A stretch of 64,000 bases of DNA from assembly GCA_001692895.1 (NCBI GenBank), contig KV748202.1:1550001-1614000 (forward strand), read 5' to 3'. The notes under the pieces are model-generated. The model saw only the letters and a program-made list of their open reading frames with translations, had not been told where the DNA came from and searched no databases. Position numbers and translations under genes: made by a program. Position 1 is the stretch's first letter, and every line of letters starts with the position of its first letter. The stretch comes from Cenococcum geophilum 1.58 (Eukaryota; Ascomycota; Dothideomycetes; Gloniales; Gloniaceae). This document shows positions 23,394-34,576 of this stretch, piece by piece.

Positions 23394-24889
23394 TTACCCA
23401 GCGGCAGCTAGAGCCGGTGTGGCAGTATCATCAGTCCCATTGGGTATACCGGATACGTTCCCCTTTCCTTCTAAGCTCAGCTGCTCTAGATTAACAGCTA
23501 GGGGATCGGTTTCTGTCGTTGCTTCCATAGGTCCCTCCATTCCTGGTGGAGGTAGCGCCCACTCTGGCAATGGCGTCTCATAATCCCATTTGCCATCTTC
23601 ACAAGCATATCTCTTAGCGTGTAAATATATCCCTAGTTCGTGGGTTCCAGGATCGCTGTACAGCGGCGTTTGGCAGACATTACAAACTTCTCCAGTCATC
23701 TTCTCAGCTTTTCGCTTGTTGTACTCATCAACCATTTCATCGTGGTATGCCACCGCCTCCGCGATGTCTTCTTTGCCCATACGCTCGAGCCTGGTCATGA
23801 TATCTTCATCGTTCTCGGAATCTTCTTCGCCCTGTCCTAATGAGGGGCCAAAAACACGCTGGTTGCAATAGATCGGATCGTTTGAAATCGGATGTCCCAA
23901 ATACTGCAAGTGCACTCGGAGCTGGTGGGTCCGTCCGGTAAGCGGAAAGCACCGCACGATCGAATATCCCCTGAGTCTCTTCCACGCCATGCCATTTTCC
24001 TTCCCCTTCTCAGCTTCTGTCGTCGACACCTCCTTGTCTTGTCCTTCCTTCGGCGGATAATACGCCAGGCGCTTAAACACCGTCCTCGCCTCTTTCCCAT
24101 TCGCCCTTACGCGGTTCAGGCCCAGCTTAGGGCTGATTTGCAGGATCGGCTGCTCGCACACTACTTCTCCCTCTGGAAACTCGCCCACGACCCGCGTGAT
24201 GTACTCTTTCTTCACGCTCCTGTCACGGATCTGCTGGCTCATGTCTTCCGCAGCCGCTTTGTGCTTTCCAATGAACATGATCCCGCTCGTCAAACGGTCG
24301 AGTCGGTTGCATGGCAGAGGTTTGAACGTGTACCCCCTGTCCGCACGCATGATCTCGACGATAGAATTGTAGTTGTAGCGGCCGGCCGGGTGGACAGGGA
24401 CGCCGGCGGGCTTGTTGATGACAATGAGGTCGTGATCCTCATGCACGATGCCAATCGGTTGGGCCGTCACGGGGGGTTCGTGGCGGTGTAGGGTGTGCGA
24501 TATCACGTCTCCGTTTTTCACGATGGTGGACGTCGAGGTGATGGGCTTGCCGTTCAGGACGACGCGGCCGGCCAGGATGGTGTTTTTCTATGCCAACAAG
24601 GTTAACTCCAGCACTTTGAAATTTGGAGGCAGTGCAGGTCTACATAGTATTCCACCGAGCGGTCCCTGAACTCGCTGGCAAAAATATCTAGAATCTCCCG
24701 CCCGCGCCATCGCTCCTTGCAATACGTGTTGTATGTGAAGTGATACGGGTACACCTTCCGTAGCCTGTCTTTAAGGTAGTACGGCCGCGGCCAGGGATCG
24801 CACGGCGGGATTATAACTGCGGGCGGCTCGGCGAAGGTGTCGGGTGGTGGGACGGGGAAGGCTTCGCGCGGGGAGGGAATTAGAGCCAT
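23394..24889 (-). CDS. RluA-type pseudouridine synthase (RIB2/PUS9 family)
   Basis: Minus strand, two exons (24889-24644 and 24587-23394) with a 56-bp intron (GTAGAC donor, CATAG acceptor), encoding 479 residues. The N-terminal part reads [20 protein letters not shown] and [13 protein letters not shown], then across the intron [18 protein letters not shown], an S4-like region. The catalytic block is [16 protein letters not shown] with the aspartate of RluA enzymes. [20 protein letters not shown] is motif [22 protein letters not shown] is typical of fungal PUS8/PUS9/RIB2 proteins, which make pseudouridine at position 32 of cytosolic or mitochondrial tRNA. No deaminase domain is seen at the C-terminus; instead there is a CNVCQTPLY segment and an acidic tail, so PUS9-like is the better match. 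The ATG at 24889 starts the frame without an upstream alternative. Confidence 0.93.
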
Positions 24890-25349
24890 CGAGGGCGCTG
24901 GGATCCGGCCCTTGCTTACCAGGTAGGCGAGGATGCGGGGGGAGGGAGCCAGCGGGAGGGGAAGGGAGGTATAGAGCTATACCTGGTTTTGTATGGGGGT
25001 GGAAGGGTTGGTGTGGTGAGGATAATTTGGGAACTTTTTTTGGTAGCATCGGAGCGGAGGGTTCAGTGCCGAGCCGAGGCTTGAGATTGAGATTAGCGGA
25101 CTATGGTATCCGGCCAAAGTTTTCATTGACCCAAGGTACGAGTGGTCTATATATTCGGGTCCTAGATTTCAAACTTTGCCAAGCCTGCTTCTAATTGGTT
25201 CAAAAAAAGTTACGGACGGTAAGTCGTGGCAGAATTCACGTGACGAACTTCAAAATATTGGAACATTAAAATATTATACACGTACCTTTTTGTTAACGTA
25301 TTTGTTGATATCTCTATTAATACCACTATATATGCCGTAAATATAGCAG
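24890..25349. other. Upstream of the pseudouridine synthase; contains a 27-bp transposon-end match
   Basis: Probable promoter region of the minus-strand gene. At 25100-25126 a 27-bp sequence starting ACTATGGTATCCGGCC is identical, inverted, to 33004-33030, the outer end of the Tc1/mariner remnant. Beyond about 25230 the DNA turns AT-rich and leads into the Helitron. Confidence 0.6.
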
Positions 25350-28300
25350 ACCTTACTGTAATTAAGTGCAGCAAGTGCTGTATCTATAAGCCCCGTCTTA
25401 ACTTTATTAAAGATGGCCCTTTAAAGAAGCTTTTAAAGCTATGCCAGTTATGTCGGTCAAAGGCGCGTATTCCCTATATACTACTTCTACTTCTGCTTAC
25501 TTTTCTAGGCCTCCAAATATAGTTTGAATAAGCGGAGAGCTCTTATAGAGTTAGGTTCTACTACTAAGAATCGTCCTACAAGGCGCCAGCGAACTGCTCT
25601 ACCTAAAAACGATACTAAGAACGCCTTCCTGCCTCGCGGCCAGAATAGCCAAGATACCCCTAAAATAGCTTAACGGCGGAAGATAATTAGGGCAATATAA
25701 CGGGAGCACCGCATTCTTAATCGGCGGGGTGAAGCTCACTCGCCTACTCTACCGCTATATACTATAGATAAAGCTCCATACAGCAGAAGAGGCACTCCAG
25801 ATGGCCTAAATACGTCCTTTCCGGAACTAGCTCCTATGCCTACTCTACCGCCAATACCTACTCCAACTACGGCCACACCACTACCTGTTTTGGCTGTTAA
25901 TTGGGAGCGAGTTAAGAAGTTCAGGAGTATACTATAGGCTGAATGTATAGAGACGTACAGTCGTTATAAGGAGCGGTGGTTCCAAATGGGCCTAGCTATA
26001 GAGGGTAATAATATAGGTATATACAAAGCCTGCATTAAGGACGCCAATGGTCTCAAGAATCCAACCCTTCCTCCCTTATTTGGTGAAAGTAACGGGCTCA
26101 ATCCAGGGCCTGTTTCTAGCTTCCTACCTATACTTACCGCGGTGGAGGAGCTTCTAATTACGCGCGTATACGTTTATCTACAAGTCGTGCGTGTACGCGG
26201 CCAGCAACATCGCTATACTAGCCATATCTGCTACTTTAGCTAGAACATACCAAAGACTTAGACGCAGCTACCACGGCTACCTACTAAACTCGATATACTG
26301 GTCGTAAAGCCTACGGCAGTAGATGGTGGCGAATACTTAAGTCAACGGTTCACTAAACGGTATACCATAAGGCGCTCTGCTATATCACTATAGCTTTACT
26401 TTCTAAAAGTCAATCATCCTAATTATCGCGACGTTAAAATATGTAGCACCCGACTTACCAGCTTACCCAAAAATGGCTCTATATTAGATTAGCTACCTTA
26501 TATCGACAAGCCGGAGTCAGATTCTAGTGGCCTAACGGCTCAGCTTACTCCTAGGTCACAGGCTGCGTTAGCTTCTATAAGCAATTCTGCTCCTATATAA
26601 CGTCCTCCTATCGTTAATCCTCTACCTATTAAGCTTAGCAGTGATATACTAGATAGCGAATTTGATGACGACGTACTGGATACTTTGGTTCCTAATCTGG
26701 TGCCTAGCCTTAATAAATTAGAGCTTTTAAGTCGCGAGGTTTAACACCAACAAGACCTACGAGCGGGCCTAGAGGTTCCTACTATGCGGCAAACGCCTCT
26801 CTCTAAGCAATCAGCTAGTTTTATCATGCGCAGCGCCTTCCCTACTCTATTTCCTTATAGCAAAGCCGATTTTAATATACCATAAAGCCGTACAGTTACC
26901 CTAGCTGCGTACGCCAAGCATATGCTTAAGTATCAGGACGGTCGGTTTAGCCGCCACCCCTTATTCCGCTACTACGTGTTTAATCGGATTATAAGAGAGC
27001 AAGCCCTTAGCGCTACCCGCTTCCTTTGCGGCTAATTAAATAAGAATAGTCTATCTTTAGATAAGCTTAGTAATCTTATAAATGGCAATAGGGGTAGCTA
27101 GTTAGTAAATAAGATTATACGGTATATACGGAACCTTAAGGGCACTAGACCTTACTAGAGGTAGAAGAGAAATGAGCTTACGGCCTATACTAAGAATATT
27201 AAAAGCGGGTCTCTATTCTTTATACTAAGCGCTACTAATCTACATTAGCATAATCTATACTCTTATATGCCTCTATTTAACGAATATAAGGCTACTAATA
27301 AGGCTTAGCGCTACCGGATTGCTTCTTAAAATCTTAACAATAATCCGCATATTACTGCTTACTAGCTGCATCGCCGCTTTAATCTGTTTAGAAAGCACGT
27401 GCTTATAGGCCTATTTAATAGTACTAACTTTTAGTCCTAATATAAGTGGCAGGTATAAGGTAGCGGCTATATATATAGCTTCTTATGGAGTTCAACAGCC
27501 CCAAGGCCAGATCCGTCAGCTAGTAAGTTAAGGGCGGCTTTTACTAAGTACTGGAATACTTTTATATCTACAATTAATCCTAATTAATCTAGGCCTCCCA
27601 ATCTCCAATATCCTTCTACTCTTAGCTATAAAGAGCAGCTTAACACCAGTAAGCTTCTTACTGCCTACCTTAATCGATTTTAACGGCACCGTAATTACAC
27701 TGAATCTTACTGCTTAAGACTAAAGAAAGGTTCTACTGGAGTAAAGGAGTACCGCTTCTATTTTCCACGCTCTCTCTACAATAAGGCCGCTGTATTAAAG
27801 GATCAAAATCCATATCATTAAACATTCTGTCTATAGCGTAACAATAAGCTTCTTAATAGTTACAATGCAGCTATAATATTGGCGTGGATGGCGAATATTA
27901 ATACGTCACTCGCTATAAGCATATTAGTAATAGTTAACTACATAGGCAAATATTGCAGTAAGGAAGAGAAGAAGTCAACTTCCTACCAGGAGTTACTTTA
28001 ATTAGTACAGCCGCACGCCAATAGCCTTTATGCCTTTAGTTCGGTCGTGGCTAGATTTATAAACAAGCTTATTGCCAAACGCGATTAGTTAGCGCAGGAG
28101 GTATACTATTTATTTCTTAACATTCCCCTTTACAAAGGCTCTAGGAATATAGTAACTTTAAACTACCGCTAGGAGGACAATTAGAGCGCTATATATAAGC
28201 TTACAGATGGGCAACTAAGAGGGCATAGACTGTCTAACTATAAGAAATATAAGCGCCGCCCAGATGGGGTAGAGGACGTTACTTTCCTTAACTTTCTCCT

Positions 28301-30250
28301 CTATTTTAATTACTCTACTTATAAGCGTCGACCAAGAGCAAGGCCTTAAGTTATATTATACTTTCCGCAATACAACGGCGATCCTTTCTATCCGTAGTAT
28401 CCTAAGTTCTACCGCGTAAAGCTTATTCTTTATCACCCATAGAGGGAGTATAAGGAAGTGGCTACTTATACTAATAGATTTAGGGCTCCTAATTATATAG
28501 CTTCCTATTAGGCTTACGTTAACTCTTATTAGCATCAGCCTAACTACTTCTGTAATTGGAAACTAGAGGAAGGTCGCGAAACTGCTAATATTAATAAGTT
28601 TAAGGGCGATTTCGCAGATGACTTAGAGCTATACCAGTTCTTTAAGGCCCTATATGCCCGCGTTTAAAATACCAACGGAGTTAAAATTAAGGATCCTAAC
28701 AAGCTTAGTAATAGGGAGCTTAATTATAACTACAACTGGAGTACGCATTAGGGTACGTACCCGCAGCTTAATAAGAGGACTTATTAGCAGGAAGTACGGC
28801 TATAGCCTCTACCGTGGAGCCGCCTATCCCAAACAGCAACTCCGTCCTCCTTACAACTAGGTCAGCGTTATATCTATAATATCGTAGTTAATCACTATAG
28901 GCAGATCCAAGTGGGCCTTGGCCCCCCCCCACTATAGATTAATATTAATGGAGAGGCAGGAACCGGCAAGTTATATCTTATTACTATTCTGTCTACTACG
29001 CTTTATAATATAGCCATATCTAATAGCAAGCCGTCGCCATTGGTTCGAGCCGCCTCTACTAGAGTAGCTGCCTTTAATATTAACGGTAGAACTATATACG
29101 AACTATTAAGGTTGCCAGTAAATCGCCCCTTTAAGGAATTACCTGCTGCCAGTCTTACGCCTCTATAACAAGCTTTTAAGGATATTTACTATCTTATCCT
29201 TAATAAAAAATCTATAATCAGGCAAGTACATCTAGCCTAGATTAATCGCCGCCTCCGTTAGATCTACCCTACGCGTAACAACGACTACTTTAGAGGCTTA
29301 AATATCTTGCTAGTAGGCGATTTCCATCAGCTTCCCCCTATAGGTTAGGCAGCCTTATACAGTAATCTACCCGCTAGGCCGTTAGAGCTCGCCAGCTATA
29401 AAAAGGGAGCCTATAAGGCGATTAACCGAACTACTGTCCTAGATTAAGTTATACGGCAGGGCGGTAATAACGCTAAGAGCTCTATATTTAGGACCGCCCT
29501 CACGGAGTTACGTAGTAATTCTATAAGTAATTCAACCTAAAAGCTTCTTTTAACTAGGTATAAGCAGGGCCTATTTACCAATAAGGTTGCGGGCTTCGAC
29601 AACGTAATTCGGCTATATAGCACACGCGCTACTATAGGTAAGTATAATACTATTCGGCTTCGCGACCTTTTATAGCCAGTAGTGGCTATTAAGTCGGTTA
29701 ACACTAGTGTAGGTGCGCGGAAAGCTACTTTCAATTAGTGCAGTACTATAGAGAATTTAGCCCTATGTATTAGCGCGAAAGTAATACTAATATAGAATAT
29801 CTGGGTTGAACTAGGCTTGGTAAACGGTACTACTAGTATAGTTAAAGATGTCGTATAGAAGGAACACGCGGATATTAAAAAGGATCAGCCCTAGTTACTG
29901 CTTGTTATAGTAGATAGGTATAACGGACCTGCCCTATTTACTCGGTAGAATAGTAAGAAAGTCGTCCCTATCTTTTCTGTGCTTTATAAGTGGGAGGGTA
30001 TAAGAGGCTCTTACTTACGGCGTTAATTTCCAATTACTCTAGCTTTTGCTCTTACCGTATATAAAAGCCAAAGCCTAACGCTTAACCGGGTAGTTCTAAA
30101 TGTTAAGGAAAAGGATAAGATAGCCGGATTAACCTATATAGCAATCTTACGAGTTAAGAAGCTTTTAGGGCTTATGTTTAAATATAGATTTAATAAGAAA
30201 CGATTTTAGTTATCTATGAGTAAGACTAAAGAGGTATAATAGGAAGATTT
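25350..30250 (+). mobile_element. Helitron (autonomous type, RIP-inactivated)
   Basis: One long plus-strand RepHel coding region fills this span. Domains in order are the fungal N-terminal DUF6570-like region, the Rep (HUH) domain and a PIF1 helicase. The exact ends (5' TC, 3' CTRR with hairpin) were not fixed. The left border lies between about 25195 and 25350 and the right one after about 30250, perhaps near 30600. CAG-to-TAG changes show RIP. Confidence 0.9.
25980..30240 (+). pseudogene. RepHel protein of Helitron (DUF6570 + Rep + PIF1 helicase), decayed
   Basis: The N-terminal region at 26090-26280 reads LNPGPVSSFLPILTAVEELL and RVYVYLQVVRVRGQQHRY, typical of fungal Helitrons. The Rep domain begins near 26915 (RFSRHPLFRYYVFNRII) and has NPHI-x-x-Y-LHRRFNLF. 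The HUH motif, normally GSxHxHGFLW, reads GSGYIYSFLW at about 27463-27492, both His changed to Tyr. The catalytic tyrosine region NYIGKYCSKEEKKS remains near 27937. The PIF1 helicase has Walker A INGEAGTGKLYLI (28935) and Walker B LNILLVGDFHQLPPIG (29305), and ends with LTVYKSQSLTLNRVVL (30050). Scattered TAG/TAA codons prevent translation. It would have driven rolling-circle transposition. Confidence 0.9.
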
Positions 30251-30260
30251 TGTACGGAGG

Positions 30261-31014
30261 TAGTAGCAACTACTTATAAACGACTTTTCCTAATTAGGAA
30301 ATTATATACTAGCTTAGAGGTAAGCGGAGAATATAGCATTCGTCTTAGTTTCCTAACTTTTAAATAGCTTAATCGCGAAATCCAATTTTCTAAATTTTAA
30401 CCCCCCTATCCGTCCTACCTTCTTACCACTTCTAGAGCTGTTAAATATACATACAATAGTATACAGGGAGAATTAACAGCATTGCCGGATTAATATTGCT
30501 GCTGTCTATAGCGTTAATCGATTTTTAGAATTTTTCAATTTTTTTTAAAGGGCGGAAATGTCGCTTATATAAGAAGTCATGTGACCTCCGAGAATATATA
30601 TATAATTGTAATAATTCCTAACTAAGAACCCTCTTTCTAACCTTATAGCCTTACTTAAACTACTTCTACCACCTTTGTAGTATTTTAAGCTTCTTCACCT
30701 ATTAAACGAATGGACGATTGACCCTAGTTGACAAATGTACCTAACCGACGAACGAACTAACGAATTAAATTAAAAGTTCTGAACGTCTAAATAAGGTTCT
30801 ACTAAAACGCTAGCTGGACCCTAACCTAGACCCTTCCTGACCTATTAAATTCTAAAAATGACGACCTCTACCGAATTAAAAATTAACCTTAAATATTTAA
30901 GGCGTCTCTACTACTATAGTAGCTACTGTAGTAACAGAGACACCCTGTATTTTGGTAAGCAATTAAGCCCATCCTATACAAGAATCTTATACTATTAGTA
31001 CTTACCAAATTACG
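30261..31014. other. AT-rich RIP-type DNA after the Helitron
   Basis: May include the C-terminal tail and 3' end of the Helitron up to about 30600. Beyond that no family is recognised and no reading frame stands out. Confidence 0.4.
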
Positions 31015-31760
31015 TACTCACAGGGCCTCCTGTCTATAAATACTCCCTCCTCTATACCTTCCTTTCTTCTTTTTATCTTCCTTATAGTAGCTAGAGGTGC
31101 TCTAATACCCCTCCCTAGTCCCCACTAAGGGATTTATTAGTTAACGTGGTAATATAAACAGTATCGGACGAGGAGACGGGCGAGAGAGAAGATAGGAAGG
31201 ACAAAGGAGCCTCCGGTAAGTGTTAGTCGAGCAATAATAATAGCTATATTATAGCTGCCTAATCTCCTATACTCGTAGGTCTCCTCCTATCTATAAATAC
31301 TCCCTCCTCTATACCTTCCTCTCTTCTTTTCTTCTTCCCTATAAGAGCTAGAGGTGCTCTAATACCCCTCCCTAGTCCCCACTAAGGGATCTATTAGTCG
31401 ACGTGGCAATATAAACAGCATCGGATGACGAGACGGGCGAGAGAGGACAGGAAGAATAGGGGAGCCTCTGGTAAGTGTTAGTTAAGCAACGTTACTGGCT
31501 ATATTATAGCTGCCTAATCTCCTATACTCGCAGGCCTCCTCCCGTCTATAAATACTCCCTCCTCTATACTTTCCTCTTCTCTTTTCTTCTTCCTTATAGG
31601 AGCTAGAGGTGCTCCAATACTCCTCCCTAGTCCCCACTAAGGGATTTATTAGTTAACGTGGCGATATAGACAGTATTAGACAAGGAGACGACGGGCAAGG
31701 GAGAAGATAGGAAGGACGGAGAAACCTCTAGTAGGTATCAGTCGAGCAACATTAACGGCT
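31015..31760. repeat. Tandem repeat, three copies of about 255 bp
   Basis: Copies start at about 31015, 31270 and 31525, each with TACTC(A/G)(C/T)AGG, then TCTATAAATACTCCCTCC, GCTAGAGGTGCT, CCTAGTCCCCACTAAGGG and AGTGTTAG or GGTATCAG blocks. Copies differ mainly by transitions. The TATAAATA motif 30 bp into each unit recalls a promoter, so tandem LTRs or a satellite derived from them is possible. No coding sequence is present. Confidence 0.85.
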
Positions 31761-32578
31761 GGTTTTCGTTACCTAAAGATTGCGTCATATAACGACATTT
31801 AGAAATATAAATATATACCCCGTCCCGTACTCCACCACTACTAAATATTCTAAATTTTGCACTCGGAGCTGCTTATAATAGGCATTCCTAGAATATCTGC
31901 CGGTTTAAAGCTCTATAATTAAACGTTATTAACGGTTTATATAGGGGTCGTCGATTAAGCTCCCGGGACACAATTTTTAAAGTTTAACACCACACCATTA
32001 TTACGACCTTCTTGCAGTGGCCAAGCCACCCCTAATCTCCTCCCCTCCCTCTCTCCCCCCCTCTTATTGCTCGGCGCTAAGCTATTGCATTATCGCCAAG
32101 CCATTACGTCGTCGTACATCCGAACTAGTGGGCAACGATGTAGTTAATCAATCATATTAGGCGTCGCTACTATAGCCGCACCGCCTCTACCCGTTGGGGG
32201 GAGGGGTCTCAGCATACCGTTATGTCTCTTCTTACATGCGTATTTAATTAAGTTGGGGTAGTAGACTTTAATTCCAGCTATGCGGCGATTTATTTATTAG
32301 GCATTAAAAATATTTAGTATATAAAGCTTTAAATTGGAATCACAATCTACTATATCAGATCCTACGTAAAGGGCTCTATATTAAAGCTCTGTAGTCTAAA
32401 TATATACTAGATTCGTAACTAATATAACCTTTAAGCTTAGTTTAAGTAGGGCGCCTTAGTCTTACTACTACTTCTAAATTAAGCAAAAGCTCTATATAGG
32501 GGGGTCCCAGGGGGTCTCCCCCTGAAAAACCTCATCTCTATATATATTAATTAAAGTCTATATAATAAAGCTCTAAAT
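31761..32578. other. AT-rich stretch, nothing recognised
   Basis: Mixed AT-rich DNA with poly-pyrimidine runs near 32035-32075 and a short palindrome (AGGGGGTCTCCCCCT) near 32512. No gene or named repeat is supported. Confidence 0.45.
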
Positions 32579-33030
32579 TACAAACTCGGGTCAAAATTTT
32601 AGTTGGGGGGCCAACTATCCGCATGTTTTTTGTGGGTCCGTCAGGGGCCATTCGTCTAAACCCTATTAAGATAATACTTTTCCACCAGCAATACCGCCCT
32701 TTACCATTTCGTATACGCGCGAGGCACGCGTACCGTGTTCCTTTGCCTCCAGACATACCTCCAGATCCAGCTCAGCTATGCCTCCAGCAACACCCTCAGC
32801 ACTAGTAGCACCTAGGTGACGCCAGGCCTGGGACTCTATTACGGTGGAGCAGTTACAAGAGCTGATAGATTCTATACAGCAGCGCTGCCAGGATGTAGTT
32901 AATGCGCAAGGCGGGTATACGAAATGGTAAAGGGCGGTATTGCTGGTGGAAAAGTATTATCTTAATAGGGTTTAGACGAATAACCCCTGGCGGACCAACA
33001 AAAATGAAAACTTTGGCCGGATACCATAGT
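32579..33030 (+). mobile_element. Tc1/mariner deletion derivative with long inverted repeats
   Basis: The left arm (about 32626-32718) and right arm (about 32925-33015) are inverted copies sharing ATTCGTCTAAACCCTATTAA and the sequence on to CGTATAC. Between them, on the plus strand at about 32820-32940, is the C-terminal end of a Tc1-type transposase: WDSITVEQLQELIDSIQQRC followed by QDVVNAQGGYTKW and a stop. In intact elements this block directly precedes the right inverted repeat, as here. The right end reads CCGGATACCA before TA. Confidence 0.75.
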
Positions 33031-33590
33031 ACGTATAACGTAACAGCCACCCGAACGAGCCACCCCAAAATACACCAAAACGTACTGTAAGGCATATTGC
33101 CAGGGTGTACGGTAGGGAGCAGGCAAGCCGAGCATGAGTCACAAGGAGAGTCGATGGAAGAGGACGATATGGTAATGAGGGTAGGCAATAGCCTAAGTAC
33201 AGAGACGAACCGATGAGGAGGACAAGAGGGCTGTAAGCCCAAGGGAGCTTATAAGGAAGTGCCAAGGGCTAGCCTTGGCAGCCGCCAAAAGATCCCTTAC
33301 ACGTACCGACTTTAACCTTTTATAACTCCATCCCTATCAAGGATATTTAAATAAAAATTTAAACGTAGCTATCTATATATAAAAGCCTTTTATTTATATA
33401 ATTTTTTAAAATTAATTTTATATATTTAAGTTAATATAGTAATTTTTGAAATATTAATTTTAGTTTTGATATTAATTAAATTTTATAATATATTTTAACT
33501 ATATATACTTTAAAAAGTTTATATTTAAAATTCTAGCTAAATAGCTATAGTAGTAGTAGAGTTATAAAAGATTAAAGTTAGTAGATTTTA
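33031..33590. other. Mixed GC-balanced then AT-rich DNA, no gene
   Basis: 33031-33310 is GC-balanced without RIP marks but gives no recognisable protein. 33330-33590 is strongly AT-rich. A TTA at 33588-33590 is the target duplication of the next element. Confidence 0.45.
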
Positions 33591-34104
33591 GGGGGTGTTC
33601 GGTTGCAATCTGGAGCTTTTTCAATCTGACGTTGATCCGTGCTTTCACCGGCGTCAATTAGTAGATAATTAGTGGCGCTTAATCTGGTGGTTGTACTCAA
33701 TCTAAAATAAAGCCGACTGTTCGGTTGATCACTCTAATAAAAAGGCCTTGGATGAGGATTAAAATTAGCGATGTCTCCTGCCCGGTTGGATCTGAATGGC
33801 AACAGTAAGAATTAAGAAGAGGACATCGTATAGGGCCTGCTGGTGCATTAGTGGGCAATCGGACGCACGAGCAGAGCTCCAGATTCGACTTGACGATTGA
33901 TCTGGAGAAAAAAGCTCCAGATTGATCTGACGCCAAGAGCTCAAGTTAAACTACTATATACGGTAAAGCGTGCGAATTTAACGCGGTTACCGATCTGGAG
34001 GAGCTCCAGACCAGAAAGTCGCCAGATTGACTGAACAGACACCTCCAGATCAACTCGGTTCTGAAGCCTCCAGATTCAATCTAGAGCTGCAACCGAACAC
34101 CCTC
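33591..34104. mobile_element. 514-bp MITE of the TWA family, TSD TTA
   Basis: The ends read GGGGGTGTTCGGTTGCA and TGCAACCGAACACCCTC, flanked by TTA (33588-33590 and 34105-34107). Subterminal motifs such as AGCTCCAGATT recur in both orientations. It is related by its ends to the elements at 6308 and 16823. It lies 470 bp upstream of the NLR gene. Confidence 0.87.
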
Positions 34105-34107
34105 TTA

Positions 34108-34576
34108 GTCGGTGGCTCATTTGTAGCTGGGCTGGCACGTTCGGCCCCCATACTTAAGCGAGCAGGCCTAATCATGAGCGTCTGGTGTTGCTTTTCCTTC
34201 GGAGAGCTCCCCTGCACCCACACCACACCTAACGAGACCGCTGTAGATGGCGTGCTGTTACTGTCCCGCCTGTCTGCTGAAAGACCAAAGCCCTGGATAG
34301 GCCGGAAGAGGACTCATCATCTGGCGGTATGCAGGTGGGAATTGTGTTCACCAACTGGTTGCGTGATCGCTCACAGCCGCCGCCTTTATGCACGTCCAGG
34401 CTATGCGAGCTCAATCCCACCGGTCAAGATCCTCATCAGGCTGGAGGGAGTCCCTTCGATCGACGATGTACTCTGCTTCAATGATCGAGAGTAGAGCGAG
34501 GCCTGTTTCAATGCCTATTTTGATCCTCTTCCTCTCCTACTAAGTATCACTTGATTTGAAATTATCGCTTACACAC
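34108..34576. other. Upstream region of the NACHT-ankyrin gene
   Basis: GC-balanced 470 bp between the MITE and the start codon. A pyrimidine-rich run (CCTCTTCCTCTCCTACT) lies about 45 bp before the ATG, as often seen in fungal core promoters. An open frame crosses the MITE boundary and is not considered a gene. Confidence 0.5.

Noticed and set aside
31015-31760. Tandem repeat considered as a CRISPR-like array
   Set aside because: The units are 255 bp and contiguous, without short repeats and unique spacers; the host is a eukaryote.
33330-33590. Very AT-rich stretch considered as a regulatory or centromeric feature
   Set aside because: Nothing beyond base composition supports it; similar AT-richness occurs throughout the RIP blocks.
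34027-34494. 155-codon open frame upstream of the NLR gene
   Set aside because: It crosses the right end and TTA duplication of the MITE, so its first part is transposon sequence, and the rest has no motif.
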